Part shown: piece after piece, positions 17,163 to 26,663 of the stretch
How the letters are laid out: each line of letters begins with the position of its first letter
How positions within the stretch are numbered: position 1 is the first letter of the stretch
From: Stutzerimonas stutzeri KOS6
Lineage (GTDB): Bacteria; Pseudomonadota; Gammaproteobacteria; Pseudomonadales; Pseudomonadaceae
Assembly (NCBI RefSeq): GCF_000307775.2
Contig: NZ_KK020676.1
Span: forward strand, 2,177,471 to 2,238,560
Length of the DNA stretch: 61,090 nucleotides
Reading direction: 5' to 3'
The notes under the pieces: model-generated
Told to the model about the DNA's origin: nothing
The model's input: the letters and a program-made list of their open reading frames with translations, nothing else
Databases searched by the model: none
Program-made: the position numbers and the translations under genes

Positions 17163-17217
17163 CTTAAAATCCCTCATCCGAAAGGGTATGCGGGTTCGAC
17201 CCCCGCTCCGGGCACCA
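17163..17217 (+). mobile_element. Attachment site: 3' fragment of tRNA-Leu(UAA)
   Basis: The sequence runs from the anticodon loop (CTTAAAATCCCTC) through a variable arm (ATCC-GAAA-GGGT), the T arm (GCGGG-TTCGACC-CCCGC) and acceptor strand to CCA. This matches the 3' part of tRNA-Leu(UAA). No D arm or 5' acceptor strand precedes it, so it is not a functional gene. It is the duplicated core left at the right junction (attR-like); the intact tRNA should lie beyond the left end of the element, outside the window. Confidence 0.85.
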
Positions 17218-17334
17218 ATCCCCTGCGCGCATCACATGCGCCTCGCAACCATCCATGCCAGCCCCCAGTCTGCTTGTGGAACCATGAGCTCCGCCGTGCC
17301 TTGCTGCGCGCGAACATAAAATGACGGCGACCTC

Positions 17335-17375
17335 TATCTGTAGACTCATACAGTGCTAATATCGATCTACAGATA
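17335..17375. promoter_or_regulatory. Operator-like inverted repeat before the Xre/RES pair
   Basis: TATCTGTAG (17335-17343) and CTACAGATA (17367-17375) are perfect 9-bp inverted repeats 23 bp apart, ending 17 bp before the antitoxin start. The distance fits two DNA-binding sites of an autorepressing Xre antitoxin. Confidence 0.55.
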
Positions 17376-17392
17376 CAGCGGAGATCGATGGC

Positions 17393-17797
17393 ATGACAGC
17401 GACGCTTCTGGCTCCCTCTTTAACCAAGGACCAATGCACCATTGGTCTGCGTGCCGCAGTGAACATTCTCGATAAGTGGAAGGCCTCCACGGATCAGGCA
17501 TGCCGCATCCTGCGGATTTCACGCAGCACTCATGCGCGGGCCAAACTGGGAACTACCGACTGGTCCGTCAGCCTCGACTCCGATCAGATGCAGCGGGTCA
17601 GCTTCATTCTCAACATTCATGCGGCGCTGCGGCTCGTCTTCGACAACCCCGACAATCAATACGGCTTTGTGGGGATGCCAAACCACAACGAGTTCTTCAA
17701 TGGGCGCTCCCCCCTGGAGGTCATGGCTCAGGGGGACATGATCTCGTTGTATGAGTCGTTTCGCCGGATCGATTCACTGCGAGGCGCACAGTGGTAA
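17393..17797 (+). CDS. Xre/ParS-type antitoxin (DUF2384)
   Basis: A 134-residue protein. The N-terminal helical HTH-like part (AAVNILDKWKASTDQACRIL) is followed by the C-terminal ParS/MbcA-like domain (ILNIHAALRLVFDNPDNQYGFVGMPN ... FFNGRSPLEVMAQGD), diagnostic of antitoxins that cap RES toxins. The stop overlaps the RES start by seven bases. It likely represses its own promoter through the inverted repeat just upstream. It is on the chromosome side of the attachment site, so it is not obviously part of the integrated element. Confidence 0.85.
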   Translation: MTATLLAPSLTKDQCTIGLRAAVNILDKWKASTDQACRILRISRSTHARAKLGTTDWSVSLDSDQMQRVSFILNIHAALRLVFDNPDNQYGFVGMPNHNEFFNGRSPLEVMAQGDMISLYESFRRIDSLRGAQW

Positions 17798-18483
17798 CAC
17801 CCGCGCAGCTGCCGTTACGGGCCGATGCCAAGGTGCACGCATATCGGTTGGTGAATTCGAAATTTCCGCCGCTCCACCTGTTCGATGACGTGGCCGACGC
17901 CGACGAGTTCGACGCGCTGTATCAAGTGCAGGCCCTTACCAATCCGCGGCTGCACAATGAAACCGGACGCCTGGAACTGATACCGCGCGCGGAGATTCCA
18001 TTCGGCATTCCAGGCTGCTCCTATGCCACCGCCCCGTTCACGCATCTGAATCCGGCTGGCTCGCGCTTCAGTGACGGCAGTTACGGAGTGCTTTACCTGG
18101 CCGACACCATGGAGACGGCAGTTGCCGAGGTCCGGTATCACCAAGAACTGTACTGGTCAAACGTCGAGGGGCTGAACTTCGAGCGCTTCGTCTTTCGCGG
18201 CCTGTCATGCCTGTTCAACGAGGCCGGACTGCTGGATGCCACCGCCGTGGCACTGTCCGATCCGATCTACGACGCTGACGATTATTCACAGGCGCGCCAT
18301 TTCGCGAGGCAGGCAAGACAGGCGGGCTTCCCCGGCTTGCGTTACCACTCCGTACGCAAGCCCGGCCAAGACTGCTGGGCGCTGATGACGCCGAGGTCGT
18401 TGATTTCCATCGTCCAGACCAGTCATTACGAGATGATCTGGAATGCGGGGATTACCAGTGTCAGTGCGATTGGTGAAGTCTGA
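17791..18483 (+). CDS. RES-domain toxin
   Basis: A 230-residue RES protein with a GTG start (17791) inside the antitoxin gene. The family residues appear as YRLVNSKFPP, R in SRFSDGSYGVLYLADTMETAVAEV, and YDADDYSQARHFARQARQAGFPGLRYHSVRKPG. RES toxins degrade or transfer from NAD+, causing growth arrest. It is somewhat longer than many RES domains (about 160 residues), as in the ParT-type group. The Xre-RES order and overlap are canonical. Confidence 0.88.
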   Translation: MVTPAQLPLRADAKVHAYRLVNSKFPPLHLFDDVADADEFDALYQVQALTNPRLHNETGRLELIPRAEIPFGIPGCSYATAPFTHLNPAGSRFSDGSYGVLYLADTMETAVAEVRYHQELYWSNVEGLNFERFVFRGLSCLFNEAGLLDATAVALSDPIYDADDYSQARHFARQARQAGFPGLRYHSVRKPGQDCWALMTPRSLISIVQTSHYEMIWNAGITSVSAIGEV

Positions 18484-19030
18484 GTGTCATTCAGGCACCG
18501 CACGAAGGCGCCGGCTCCTTCCAGCTTATGACCGATCATCGGCTATCGGCAGTTGCCAAACAGCTGTAACAAACAGCGCGCACTCTTTGCTCAAGGATCA
18601 CCCCAATGGCGCAGGGACGCGCCACCCAATCACGATGTGAGGACGCGACCATGAGCAAGCGATCACTCGAAGAACTGGTTACCCGATCGGATATCAGCGC
18701 CCTCCAGCCAATGGCTCACTGGCGCCGCGGCCGTCGTGGCGGTAACGACAGGTCGGGGCCGAACGCCGCTGCGCTGATCCAGCGTGCAGCAGGCGATGTT
18801 GGCATGCTGCGCTCGATCCTGCCCAGGCACTAACGCAGTCCCCTCTCCTTTCAATCGCTCGCAAAGGCCGCTCCCGGCGCCTCGTCGCCCTCTCGACGAT
18901 CAGCGCAAACACAGCAGGCAGCCCTTAGGGTTACCACGGGGCAGCAGACGAAATCCGCTTCACTCAGCTGCCCTCACCTTTGCGCCGGACCGTTATCCAC
19001 CCGCCCCTGCTGTCACCGGCACCCCGCCGG
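18484..19030. other. Mostly non-coding gap beside the arsenic cluster
   Basis: About 550 bp between the RES gene and arsJ. It contains one possible small gene (18651-18833) and otherwise no recognisable gene, RNA or repeat. Confidence 0.5.
18651..18833 (+). CDS. Small hypothetical protein
   Basis: A 60-residue frame starting MSKRSLEELVTRSDISALQP, with an arginine/glycine-rich centre and a GTGAGGA-like site upstream. No family was recognised. The N-terminal half looks protein-like, but the rest could be chance. Confidence 0.35.
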   Translation: MSKRSLEELVTRSDISALQPMAHWRRGRRGGNDRSGPNAAALIQRAAGDVGMLRSILPRH

Positions 19031-20245
19031 TTACTGCGGGTGACGGGGCAGCCTCAGCGAGATGAAGGCCGCGAGCATCACGAACAGCGACGAAACCCAC
19101 AGGCAGGCCTGCAGCCCATAGGCCTGGAACACCCAGCCAGAGAGCAAGGTACCGATCAGGCGGCCCATCGCGTTGGACATGTAGTAGAAGCCCACGTCCA
19201 GCGAGACGCCATCTTCCTTGGCATAGCTGACGATCAGGTAGCTGTGCAGCGAGGAGTTCACTGCAAACAGCGCGCCGAACAGCAACAGCCCGCCGATCAA
19301 CACCCACTGAGGCGATACGCCACTCGCCAGGCCGAGTGCGATGGCCGCCGGAAGGGCCGCCAGCAAAGCCGCCCAGATGAAGGCAGCGCGCCCATCCGGC
19401 AGTTGCCCGCGGCGCTTGCCGGTGATCGCAGGTGCCAGCGACTGGACGATGCCGTAGCCGATGACCCAACATGCCAGGAAACCTCCGACCATCCAGAAGT
19501 TCCAGCCGAACACCGTGCTCAGGTACACCGGCAAGGCGATGACGAACCACACATCACGAGCCCCGAAGAGAAACAGGCGCGCCGCAGAAAGCACATTGAT
19601 CGCCTGGCTCTTGGACAGGATGTCCTTGAATTTCGGCTTGGCCTTCGCCTTGCCGAGGTCCCTCTTCAACAGCATCAGGCTGCCCAGCCAGATAACAGCC
19701 AGCACTGCAGCCATTGCCAGCACGGCGCCGGCGAACCCCAGCAGCGTGAGCAAGGCGCCGCCGAGGAAGAACCCCACGCCCTTGAGCGCATTCTTCGAGC
19801 CGGTCAGGATAGCGACCCACTTGTACAGCGTGCCCTGCTGACTGTCGGGTACCAGGAGCTTGATCGAGCTCTTGGCCGACATCTTGTTCAGGTCCTTGGC
19901 AATGCCGGACATCGCCTGTGCACCCATCACCCAGGGGACGGTCAGCCATGCGGCTGGCACGGTCAGCATCAGCAACGCCACCACTTGCATCGCCAGGCCA
20001 AGGTTCATCGTCCGGTTCAGGCCAAGTCGCGCACCGAGATAGCCGCCGACCAGGTTGGTGATGACGCCGAATATCTCGTAGAACAGGAATAGCGCAGCGA
20101 TCTGCAGGGGCGAATAGCCCAGCTCATGAAAGTGCAGCACCACCAGCATGCGCAGCGCGCCATCGGTGAGCGTGAAGGCCCAGTAGTTACCGGTGACGAT
20201 CAGGTACTGGCGCACCTCGGGGGACAGTCGGGCAAGGGCTTGCAT
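19031..20245 (-). CDS. arsJ: ArsJ organoarsenical efflux MFS transporter
   Basis: A 404-residue, about 12-TM major-facilitator protein. Pairing with a dedicated GAPDH gene directly upstream identifies it as ArsJ, which exports 1-arseno-3-phosphoglycerate made by GAPDH from arsenate; the product breaks down outside the cell. The start MQALARLSPEVRQYL at 20245 is followed by YWAFTLTDGALRMLVVLHF (TM1). Motif-A-like GGYLGARLGLNR follows TM2. It is the last gene of the arsR-led minus-strand operon. This route resists arsenate without reduction. Confidence 0.88.
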   Translation of the reverse strand: MQALARLSPEVRQYLIVTGNYWAFTLTDGALRMLVVLHFHELGYSPLQIAALFLFYEIFGVITNLVGGYLGARLGLNRTMNLGLAMQVVALLMLTVPAAWLTVPWVMGAQAMSGIAKDLNKMSAKSSIKLLVPDSQQGTLYKWVAILTGSKNALKGVGFFLGGALLTLLGFAGAVLAMAAVLAVIWLGSLMLLKRDLGKAKAKPKFKDILSKSQAINVLSAARLFLFGARDVWFVIALPVYLSTVFGWNFWMVGGFLACWVIGYGIVQSLAPAITGKRRGQLPDGRAAFIWAALLAALPAAIALGLASGVSPQWVLIGGLLLFGALFAVNSSLHSYLIVSYAKEDGVSLDVGFYYMSNAMGRLIGTLLSGWVFQAYGLQACLWVSSLFVMLAAFISLRLPRHPQ

Positions 20246-20418
20246 GGCGGATTCCGGTTTGGTTGGCCTGGGGGTGACGCGAAGACGAGGACGGCGAAGA
20301 TGCGGCTCAGCAGAGACGTGGGTGGAGGCGGAGCGGTGGCTGGAGCCCACTCATCGAGGCCGGGGCCGGTTTCGGCCCGTACCTCCCGCGTCACTCCAAC
20401 CACGAGCACCTCGCCGTT

Positions 20419-21423
20419 TCAGCCAGCCAGTCCCACCTTGCGCGCCAGTTCGACGGTGCGGTTGGCGTAGCCCCATTCGTTGTCGTACCAGGCGTAGATC
20501 TTCACCTGCGTACCGTTGACGACCATCGTCGACAGCGCATCGATGATCGACGAGCGCGGGTCGGTGCGATAGTCGATGGAAACCAGCGGGCGCTCCTCAT
20601 ACCCGAGGATGCCCTTCAGCTCACCTTCGGCAGCTGCCCTGAGCAACTGGTTGACCTGTTCGGCATCGGTTGGGCGTTCGACCTCGAACACACAATCGGT
20701 GAGCGACGCGTTGGCCAGCGGCACTCGCACGGCGTGACCATTCAGCTTGCCGCGCAGTTCGGGAAAGATCTCGGCGATGGCAGTGGCCGAACCGGTGGTG
20801 GTCGGAATAAGGCTCATGCCCGACGCCCGCGCGCGGCGCAAATCCTTGTGTGGCTGGTCGAGGATGCTTTGCGTATTGGTCAGGTCGTGGATCGTGGTGA
20901 TCGAGCCGTGGCGGATGCCGAGCTGCTCGTGGATGACCTTGACCACCGGAGCCAGGCAATTGGTGGTACACGATGCGGCCGTGACGATGCGGTGCTTCGC
21001 CGGGTCGTACAGGCCGTCGTTCACACCCATGACCACATTCAGCGCACCCGGCTCCTTGACCGGCGCACTGACCACGACACGTTTCACGCCCTGATCCAGA
21101 TACTGCTGCAGCACCGCGACGGTCTTCATCTTGCCGCTGGCCTCGATGACCAGGTCGCAACCCGACCAGTCGGTTTCAGCAATCGTCTTGTTCGCGCTGA
21201 CCGTCACACGTTGCCCATCGATCACCAGGCAGTCGCTGTCGAAACCGGCTTCATGCTGCCAGCGGCCATGTACGGAATCGAAATTCAGCAGGTGCGCATG
21301 GGTCGCTGCATCGCCTGCCGGGTCGTTGATATGGACGAATTCCAGCTCTGGCCAATCCCACGCCGCCCGCAGCGCCAGGCGTCCGATGCGGCCGAAGCCG
21401 TTGATGCCAACTTTGATGCTCAT
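20419..21423 (-). CDS. ArsJ-associated glyceraldehyde-3-phosphate dehydrogenase
   Basis: A 334-residue GAPDH. NAD-binding is [14 protein letters not shown] at the N-terminus and the catalytic cysteine lies in [14 protein letters not shown] (about residue 151), with [10 protein letters not shown] at the C-terminus. It is complete and close to the usual length. Its place between ynfA-like and arsJ shows it is the arsenate-dedicated paralogue, converting glyceraldehyde-3-phosphate plus arsenate to 1-arseno-3-phosphoglycerate. The housekeeping GAPDH would be elsewhere. Confidence 0.9.
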   Translation of the reverse strand: MSIKVGINGFGRIGRLALRAAWDWPELEFVHINDPAGDAATHAHLLNFDSVHGRWQHEAGFDSDCLVIDGQRVTVSANKTIAETDWSGCDLVIEASGKMKTVAVLQQYLDQGVKRVVVSAPVKEPGALNVVMGVNDGLYDPAKHRIVTAASCTTNCLAPVVKVIHEQLGIRHGSITTIHDLTNTQSILDQPHKDLRRARASGMSLIPTTTGSATAIAEIFPELRGKLNGHAVRVPLANASLTDCVFEVERPTDAEQVNQLLRAAAEGELKGILGYEERPLVSIDYRTDPRSSIIDALSTMVVNGTQVKIYAWYDNEWGYANRTVELARKVGLAG

Positions 21424-21449
21424 GGATGACTCTCTTCGAAGTGGATGAA

Positions 21450-21776
21450 TCAGGGGGTTCGTGGCGCGAACATGATGATCGCCATGCCCAGCATCGCCAC
21501 GGCGCAGCCGAGCAGGTCCCACCAGGTCGGGCGGATGCCGTCGACCAGCCACAGCCAGACCAGCGCAACACCGACATACACGCCACCATAGGCGGCGTAC
21601 ACGCGCCCGGCAGCGGTGGGATGCAACGACAGCAACCAGGCGAACAGCGCCAGGGAAAACGCAGCCGGCACCAGCAACCAGATACTCTTGCCGTGTTTCA
21701 GCCAGAGGTACGGCAGGTAGCAACCGACGATTTCTGCCACGGCGGTGATGACGAACAGGCCGAGCGTCTTCAGCAT
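21450..21776 (-). CDS. YnfA family small membrane protein
   Basis: A 108-residue protein with four hydrophobic helices: [20 protein letters not shown], then [36 protein letters not shown] and [17 protein letters not shown]. This is the UPF0060/YnfA family, related to small multidrug-resistance transporters. It sits inside the arsenic operon, where a role in arsenical or other toxic-compound efflux is plausible but not established. Confidence 0.88.
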   Translation of the reverse strand: MLKTLGLFVITAVAEIVGCYLPYLWLKHGKSIWLLVPAAFSLALFAWLLSLHPTAAGRVYAAYGGVYVGVALVWLWLVDGIRPTWWDLLGCAVAMLGMAIIMFAPRTP

Positions 21777-21786
21777 GGGGGCCTCG

Positions 21787-22284
21787 TCACGCGTCGAAGC
21801 GTTCGATCCAGCCGACGTGCGCCGGATGCTGGATCGCTCTGGGGCGAAGCGCCTGGACGCTGGCGATGGCGGCTTCGCGCGACACTTGCCGCTCGATCAG
21901 GATGCGTGCGGCGATCAGTCCGGTACGACCGGAGCCGCCCTTGCAGTGGATGGCGATGCTTTTTCCGGCATCCAGCAGTTCGTTGATCCGGGTAACGGAT
22001 TGCGCCCAGGCCTGGTCGAAATCGTCCAGCGGTACCTGTTCGTCGGCTACCGGCAGGTGCAGCCACTCAAGGTCTCGTTCGGTACAGAGCTGCGACAGCT
22101 GCGCCACTTCGTTGCGCACCAGCTCCTCGCTGGGCATCAAGGTGATCAGCGCCTCGGCGCCGGCCGCCTGCAGGGTAGCCAACGCCTCGCCGACGCTGGT
22201 GGCTTTGCTACCGGGGCACGGTGTTAAGATCAGCCGGGCGGTGCTGCCGGGCACATCGAGAACATCGTAGGGATGGTTGGGCAC
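21787..22284 (-). CDS. Dual-specificity/CDKN3-like phosphatase of the ars operon
   Basis: A 165-residue cysteine phosphatase-fold protein. The P-loop is [12 protein letters not shown] (HCx5R, about residues 111-122) with an upstream general-acid region [13 protein letters not shown]. It is encoded between arsH and ynfA. No canonical arsC is present in the cluster, and low-molecular-weight and CDC25-type phosphatase folds have been recruited as arsenate reductases before; whether this one acts on arsenate, a phospho-protein or arseno-phosphoglycerate is unknown. Confidence 0.75.
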   Translation of the reverse strand: MPNHPYDVLDVPGSTARLILTPCPGSKATSVGEALATLQAAGAEALITLMPSEELVRNEVAQLSQLCTERDLEWLHLPVADEQVPLDDFDQAWAQSVTRINELLDAGKSIAIHCKGGSGRTGLIAARILIERQVSREAAIASVQALRPRAIQHPAHVGWIERFDA

Positions 22285-22302
22285 GCGGGCGATTCCTGAT
22301 AG

Positions 22303-23016
22303 TCAGATTGAACGTTGGTTGACGCGACGGGACAGCTCTTCGGCCGACTCCTTGCGCTCCGAATAGCGATCCACCAGATAGTCGGCGCGACCGCGGACCA
22401 GCAGGGTGAACTTGATCAGCTCCTCCATCACATCCACCACGCGGTCGTAGTAGGCCGAGGGCTTCATCCGCCCGGCATCGTCGAACTCGAGAAAGGCCTT
22501 GGCCACCGAGGACTGATTGGGGATCGTGAGCATGCGCATCCAGCGGCCCAGCACGCGCATCTGGTTCAGCGCGTTGAACGACTGCGAACCGCCACTGACC
22601 TGCATGATCGCCAGCGTCTTGCCCTGGGTCGGCCGCACCGCCCCCATTGCCAGCGGCACCCAGTCGATCTGCGCCTTGAATACCGCGCTCATCGAGCCGT
22701 GGCGCTCGGGCGAGCACCACACCTGCCCTTCCGACCACTGCATCAGTTCGCGCAGCTCCTGAACCTTGGGGTGGCTGTCCGGCGCATCGTCCGGCAGCGG
22801 CAATCCAGCCGGGTGAAAAATGCGTGTTTCAGCGCCGAAACGTTCGAGCAGGCGCGCCGCCTCCTGGACCAGCAGACGACTGTAGGAGCGCTCGCGGTTG
22901 GAGCCGTAGAGCAGAAGAATACGCGGCTTGTGCTCCGGCCCTGACGGCAAGCCGAGCGTGTCCAGATCCGGTAGGTCGAACAACTCGGAATCGATATTGG
23001 GCAGATCGTCGTACAT
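22303..23016 (-). CDS. arsH: ArsH NADPH-dependent FMN reductase
   Basis: A 237-residue flavodoxin-fold protein beginning [19 protein letters not shown]. The FMN-binding segments are [16 protein letters not shown] and the conserved [23 protein letters not shown]. ArsH oxidises trivalent organoarsenicals to the less toxic pentavalent form. The start at 23016 was chosen because it begins the family sequence. It lies downstream of arsR in the same operon. Confidence 0.9.
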   Translation of the reverse strand: MYDDLPNIDSELFDLPDLDTLGLPSGPEHKPRILLLYGSNRERSYSRLLVQEAARLLERFGAETRIFHPAGLPLPDDAPDSHPKVQELRELMQWSEGQVWCSPERHGSMSAVFKAQIDWVPLAMGAVRPTQGKTLAIMQVSGGSQSFNALNQMRVLGRWMRMLTIPNQSSVAKAFLEFDDAGRMKPSAYYDRVVDVMEELIKFTLLVRGRADYLVDRYSERKESAEELSRRVNQRSI

Positions 23017-23084
23017 GTGGCGTCCTGAAATCATTATTGGGGCCGGTGCGCATTTCAACGCAGCCAAGCCATTGTCGAGCGGAA

Positions 23085-23441
23085 TCAGGCGCACACCGCC
23101 GAGCGTTCGGGGCGGTTGCGCATGTGTTCGAGGCGCTGCACGTTGTCACTCAGCCAATTTTTATTGGCCGCCAGGATCGGCTGCAGCATGTCGGTAATCC
23201 AGTCAGGCAGATGCGGGTGCAACCGGTAATAGACCCATTGGCCCTGGCGGCGGTCTTCCAGCAGTCCGCAGCCGCGCAGCAGTGCCAGATGGCGCGATAT
23301 CTTCGGCTGGCTTTCATCAAGCGCGCAGGTCAGCTCGCAGACGCACAACTCGCCTTCACGAGCGATCAGCAGCGCGATCCGCCCCCGGGTTTCGTCTGCC
23401 AGGCATTTGAATACGGTAGTGGGTGTCAGGTGCTCGACCAC
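23085..23441 (-). CDS. arsR: ArsR arsenic-responsive repressor
   Basis: A 118-residue winged-helix repressor. The arsenite-binding cysteines are in [20 protein letters not shown], directly in the DNA-recognition region, followed by [26 protein letters not shown]. ArsR dissociates from DNA on binding As(III). It is the first gene of the minus-strand arm and lies divergent from arsO-acr3 across a 314-bp spacer, so it can control both arms. Confidence 0.92.
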   Translation of the reverse strand: MVEHLTPTTVFKCLADETRGRIALLIAREGELCVCELTCALDESQPKISRHLALLRGCGLLEDRRQGQWVYYRLHPHLPDWITDMLQPILAANKNWLSDNVQRLEHMRNRPERSAVCA

Positions 23442-23755
23442 GGGAATACCTTCGGCGAAATGTTCTGATCAGCACGGACGCGATCCGCTCATGGACCGTC
23501 TGAGCTGCGTGCCGATATGCATCCGGTTGCGCCGCTGCGTGCGGACCGGACATGGATGCTGCCCGCGCCCGGAACGTATGGCCAGGCAAATATATTGCTT
23601 ATCGTATGAACAAGTAAAGCGCACTGAGCGGGCTTCACACCCAAGGAAAATGCAATCAGCATGCGTTTGCTTCAGTCAGAGCAATGGGCGTATATTCCGA
23701 TCAGCGTATATAGCCGGATTCGAATATTACCGCTTGCTTCCAGAGAGAGCCCCTG
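23442..23755. promoter_or_regulatory. Divergent arsR / arsO promoter region
   Basis: A 314-bp spacer with no gene. AT-rich islands include an imperfect dyad TTGCTT-ATCGTAT-GAACAA (23595-23613) and two direct copies of CGTATAT (near 23692 and 23706). These are candidate ArsR sites and promoters; assignment is tentative. Confidence 0.4.
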
Positions 23756-24841
23756 ATGACAGCATCCAACGTCTTCGATGTGATCATCATTGGCGCTGGG
23801 CAGTCGGCCCTGAGCACAGCCTACTTCCTGCGTCGCACATCGCTGTCCTATCTGCTGCTCGACGCCCAGCACGGCCCCGGCGGAGCCTGGCTGCATGCCT
23901 GGGTATCGCTGAAGCTGTTTTCACCAGCTGCCTGGAGCTCGATTGCCGGCTGGCCGATGCCTGCCCCTGGCGAACCGGGCAACCCTGCCCGCAACGACGT
24001 TATCGATTATTTGCGACGGTATGAAGACCGCTATCGATTTCCCATCCTGCGGCCGGTTCATGTCGACGCTCTCCGGCACGTGGACGACCTGTGGCAGGTA
24101 GAGGCCGGCGACCAGCGATGGCAGGCACGCGCCGTGGTCAGCGCGACCGGCACCTGGAGCAAGCCATTCATACCGCCCTACCAGGGCCGCGAGCTTTTCC
24201 AGGGCGAGCAGACTCATTCGGCGCATTACCATGCCCCCTCAGCGTTCGCAGGCAAGCGCGTAATGGTGGTCGGTGGTGGCAATTCCGGCGCACAGATTCT
24301 CGCCGAGCTATCCAGCGCCAGCGAAACACTATGGGTCACCCAGCAGCCGCCTGCATTCCTGCCCGACGACGTCGACGGCCGTGTGCTGTTCGAGCGAGCG
24401 ACCGCACGCTGGAAGGCGCAGCAGGAAGGCCGCAGCATCGACGAGCCGATAGGTGGCTTCGGCGACATCGTCATGGTTCCACCGGTACGCGAAGCCCGCG
24501 AGCGCGGCGTGCTGGTGGCCGAGCGTCCATTCATGCGCTTTACCGAGAACGGCGTCGAATGGGCAGACGGGCACCGCGCCGAGCTCGATGCGGTGATCTG
24601 GTGCACCGGATTCCGCCCGGCCCTTGATCACCTCCGCGAACTTGATGTCATGGAAGACGATGGGAAGGTGCAGATGGATGGCACTCGTGTCGTGAGACAG
24701 CCCAACCTCTGGTTGGTGGGGTACGGCGATTGGACCGGCGCAGCCTCCGCCACGCTGATCGGCGTCACCCGTACCGCGCGAAGCACCGTCGATCAGATCG
24801 TCGAAGCGCTCGCCAGGACACCGCGGCAGCAACTGCAATAA
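23756..24841 (+). CDS. arsO: ArsO-type flavin-dependent monooxygenase
   Basis: A 361-residue flavoprotein. The FAD Rossmann motif is [19 protein letters not shown] at the N-terminus and a second NAD(P)-binding motif is [18 protein letters not shown] (about residues 169-186). [11 protein letters not shown] and WCTGFRP (about 282) fit the FMO/NAD(P)-binding family found beside ArsR and Acr3 and named ArsO. Its reaction with arsenicals is not firmly established. It is divergent from arsR and 33 bp upstream of acr3, so it probably forms an operon with it. Confidence 0.85.
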   Translation: MTASNVFDVIIIGAGQSALSTAYFLRRTSLSYLLLDAQHGPGGAWLHAWVSLKLFSPAAWSSIAGWPMPAPGEPGNPARNDVIDYLRRYEDRYRFPILRPVHVDALRHVDDLWQVEAGDQRWQARAVVSATGTWSKPFIPPYQGRELFQGEQTHSAHYHAPSAFAGKRVMVVGGGNSGAQILAELSSASETLWVTQQPPAFLPDDVDGRVLFERATARWKAQQEGRSIDEPIGGFGDIVMVPPVREARERGVLVAERPFMRFTENGVEWADGHRAELDAVIWCTGFRPALDHLRELDVMEDDGKVQMDGTRVVRQPNLWLVGYGDWTGAASATLIGVTRTARSTVDQIVEALARTPRQQLQ

Positions 24842-24874
24842 CCCCGATCATCATGCGAAAAGGTGTAGATATTG

Positions 24875-25954
24875 ATGTCCAACCAATGTGAAGTGGTCGG
24901 CAAGAAGGCCGCCGGGGCCCCGCTCGGATTTTTCGAGCGCTACCTGACGCTGTGGGTATTCCTCTGCATCATAGCCGGGACCCTCCTGGGCCTGGGCCTG
25001 CCTGCCGCGGCGCAAGCGGTCGGCGCGCTGGAAATCGCCCACGTCAACATCCCGGTCGGGCTGCTGATCTGGGTAATGATCATCCCGATGCTGATGAAGA
25101 TCGACTTCTCAGCGCTGCGGGAGGTCTATGCGCAGCGGGCGAGCATGGGGATCACGCTGTTCGTCAACTGGGCGGTCAAGCCGTTCACCATGGCGCTGCT
25201 GGGCTGGCTGTTCATCAAACATGTCTTCGCGCCCTGGCTACCGGCGGCCGAACTGGACAGCTACATGGCCGGCCTGATCCTGCTGGGCGCCGCTCCCTGC
25301 ACCGCCATGGTGTTCGTCTGGAGCAACCTCTGCAATGGCAACGCCAATTTCACCCTGACCCAGGTCGCCCTGAACGACCTGGTGATGGTATTCGCCTTCG
25401 CCCCGATCGTCGCGCTGCTGCTCGGCGTATCCTCCATCCCGGTTCCATGGGACACCCTGCTGCTCTCGGTGGTGATGTACATCGTCATTCCACTGGCCAT
25501 CGCCCAGTTCATCCGCACACGCCTGATGAAGCGCGGCGAACCGGCTTTCCAGGCCGTCCTGACGAAGGTTCAGCCGTTCTCCATCATTGCCTTGCTGGCG
25601 ACCCTGGTCCTGCTGTTCTCCTTCCAGGGCGAAGCCATCGTTGCCCAACCGCTGATCATTGCGATGCTGGCCGTGCCCATTCTGTTGCAGACCTTGTTCA
25701 TCGCCGCACTCGGCTACTGGCTCAACCGCCGTTTTCAGGTTCGTCACGATGTTGCCGGACCGTCGGCGATGATCGGAGCATCGAACTTCTTCGAGCTGGC
25801 GGTCGCGGTCGCCATCGTGCTCTACGGCTTCAACTCGGGTGCCGCCCTGGCGACGGTGGTCGGAGTACTGATCGAAGTCCCGGTAATGCTCTGGCTGGTA
25901 CGCAGCGTCAATCGCAGCCGCAACTGGTACAACCGCGCGCTCGCAGCTGCCTGA
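24875..25954 (+). CDS. acr3: Acr3 arsenite efflux permease
   Basis: A 359-residue, ten-TM permease of the Acr3/BART family. The start region GFFERYLTLWVFLCIIAGT, the second-helix motif VGLLIWVMIIPMLMKIDF and the conserved LGAAPCTAMVFVWSNLCNGN (cysteine of TM4, essential in this family) are all present, with MIGASNFFELAVAVAI near the end. It exports As(III) using the proton motive force. ATG 24875 is preceded by an in-frame TTG at 24872. It is complete. Confidence 0.93.
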   Translation: MSNQCEVVGKKAAGAPLGFFERYLTLWVFLCIIAGTLLGLGLPAAAQAVGALEIAHVNIPVGLLIWVMIIPMLMKIDFSALREVYAQRASMGITLFVNWAVKPFTMALLGWLFIKHVFAPWLPAAELDSYMAGLILLGAAPCTAMVFVWSNLCNGNANFTLTQVALNDLVMVFAFAPIVALLLGVSSIPVPWDTLLLSVVMYIVIPLAIAQFIRTRLMKRGEPAFQAVLTKVQPFSIIALLATLVLLFSFQGEAIVAQPLIIAMLAVPILLQTLFIAALGYWLNRRFQVRHDVAGPSAMIGASNFFELAVAVAIVLYGFNSGAALATVVGVLIEVPVMLWLVRSVNRSRNWYNRALAAA

Positions 25955-26005
25955 GCGGAGAACCGCCAGCCAGCTGGCTGGCGGGGCCGCGCCGGACGGT
26001 GCTGG

Positions 26006-26251
26006 TCAGGGCTTCAGACCCAGCAGGTACAGCGCTCGACCAAGCACCCGTACCGAGTCCGCATGCTTGCCGGCATGGTGCAACTGCTCACCCTCGGCGC
26101 GCAGCTCGCGCACCTGCTGCAGCGTTGCCGCATCTTTCGGCGGATTGGTCTTGAGCTGCTCGTCGATCTTGGCCATGTCCATGGGACAGTGCATGGCCAG
26201 CAGCGGCGAGCTGAACAGGATTGCAAAAGCAAAAGCCGGGAGGCGTCGCAT
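26006..26251 (-). CDS. Small secreted hypothetical protein
   Basis: An 81-residue protein with a cleavable-looking signal peptide (MRRLPAFAFAILFSSPLLA, cut about residue 19), then a short helical mature part with HCPMDMAKIDEQLK and ELRAEGEQLHHAGKHADSV, similar to small periplasmic helical proteins of Pseudomonas. ATG 26251 has AGGAGA six bases upstream. The mature chain has one Cys and several His/Met that could bind a metal, but that is speculative. It is convergent with acr3. Confidence 0.65.
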   Translation of the reverse strand: MRRLPAFAFAILFSSPLLAMHCPMDMAKIDEQLKTNPPKDAATLQQVRELRAEGEQLHHAGKHADSVRVLGRALYLLGLKP

Positions 26252-26354
26252 GGCTATTCTCCTGTGCAAGAGGCGCTCATGCAGTATAGCCAGCCCCGGC
26301 AGAAGCGCTGGCCGTCGAACCTGCCGACATGATCACAAGGGATTTTTTCGCCGC

Positions 26355-26391
26355 AAAAGAAAAAGCCCCAGACAGATAACCGTCTGGGGCT
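26355..26391 (-). terminator. Intrinsic terminator of the pgsA-tRNA operon
   Basis: AGCCCCAGAC / GTCTGGGGCT is a perfect 10-bp stem with an 8-base loop. On the minus strand it is followed by TTTTCTTTT. It lies just after the tRNA-Cys gene. Confidence 0.88.
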
Positions 26392-26399
26392 CTTCAATA

Positions 26400-26473
26400 T
26401 GGAGGCCGATGTCGGAATCGAACCGGCGTACACGGATTTGCAATCCGCTGCATAACCACTCTGCCAACCGGCC
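26400..26473 (-). tRNA. tRNA-Cys (GCA)
   Basis: Reading the minus strand: acceptor GGCCGGT, anticodon loop within GGATTGCAAATCC (anticodon GCA), T arm with GGTTCGATTCC, acceptor ATCGGCC, discriminator T and an encoded CCA. The acceptor pairs fully apart from one G-T. It is 74 nt and looks functional. Confidence 0.96.
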
Positions 26474-26519
26474 TCAAAACGAGAGCGCCGCATGAAATCT
26501 GCGGCGCAATCTTACAAAC

Positions 26520-26595
<76 letters not shown>

Positions 26596-26663
26596 GTTGT
26601 CTTGGTGACGGGCGCCATTCTATACGATCGGATGCTGCCGTCAACCCCTTGATTAAAAAAGTT

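Noticed and set aside
17163..17217. A functional tRNA-Leu gene
   Set aside because: Only the 3' part from the anticodon loop is present; D arm and 5' acceptor are missing, so it is an attachment-site fragment.
21450..21776. SMR multidrug transporter
   Set aside because: Helix pattern and sequence fit the YnfA/UPF0060 family better than EmrE-type SMR proteins, which carry a TM1 Glu in a different context.
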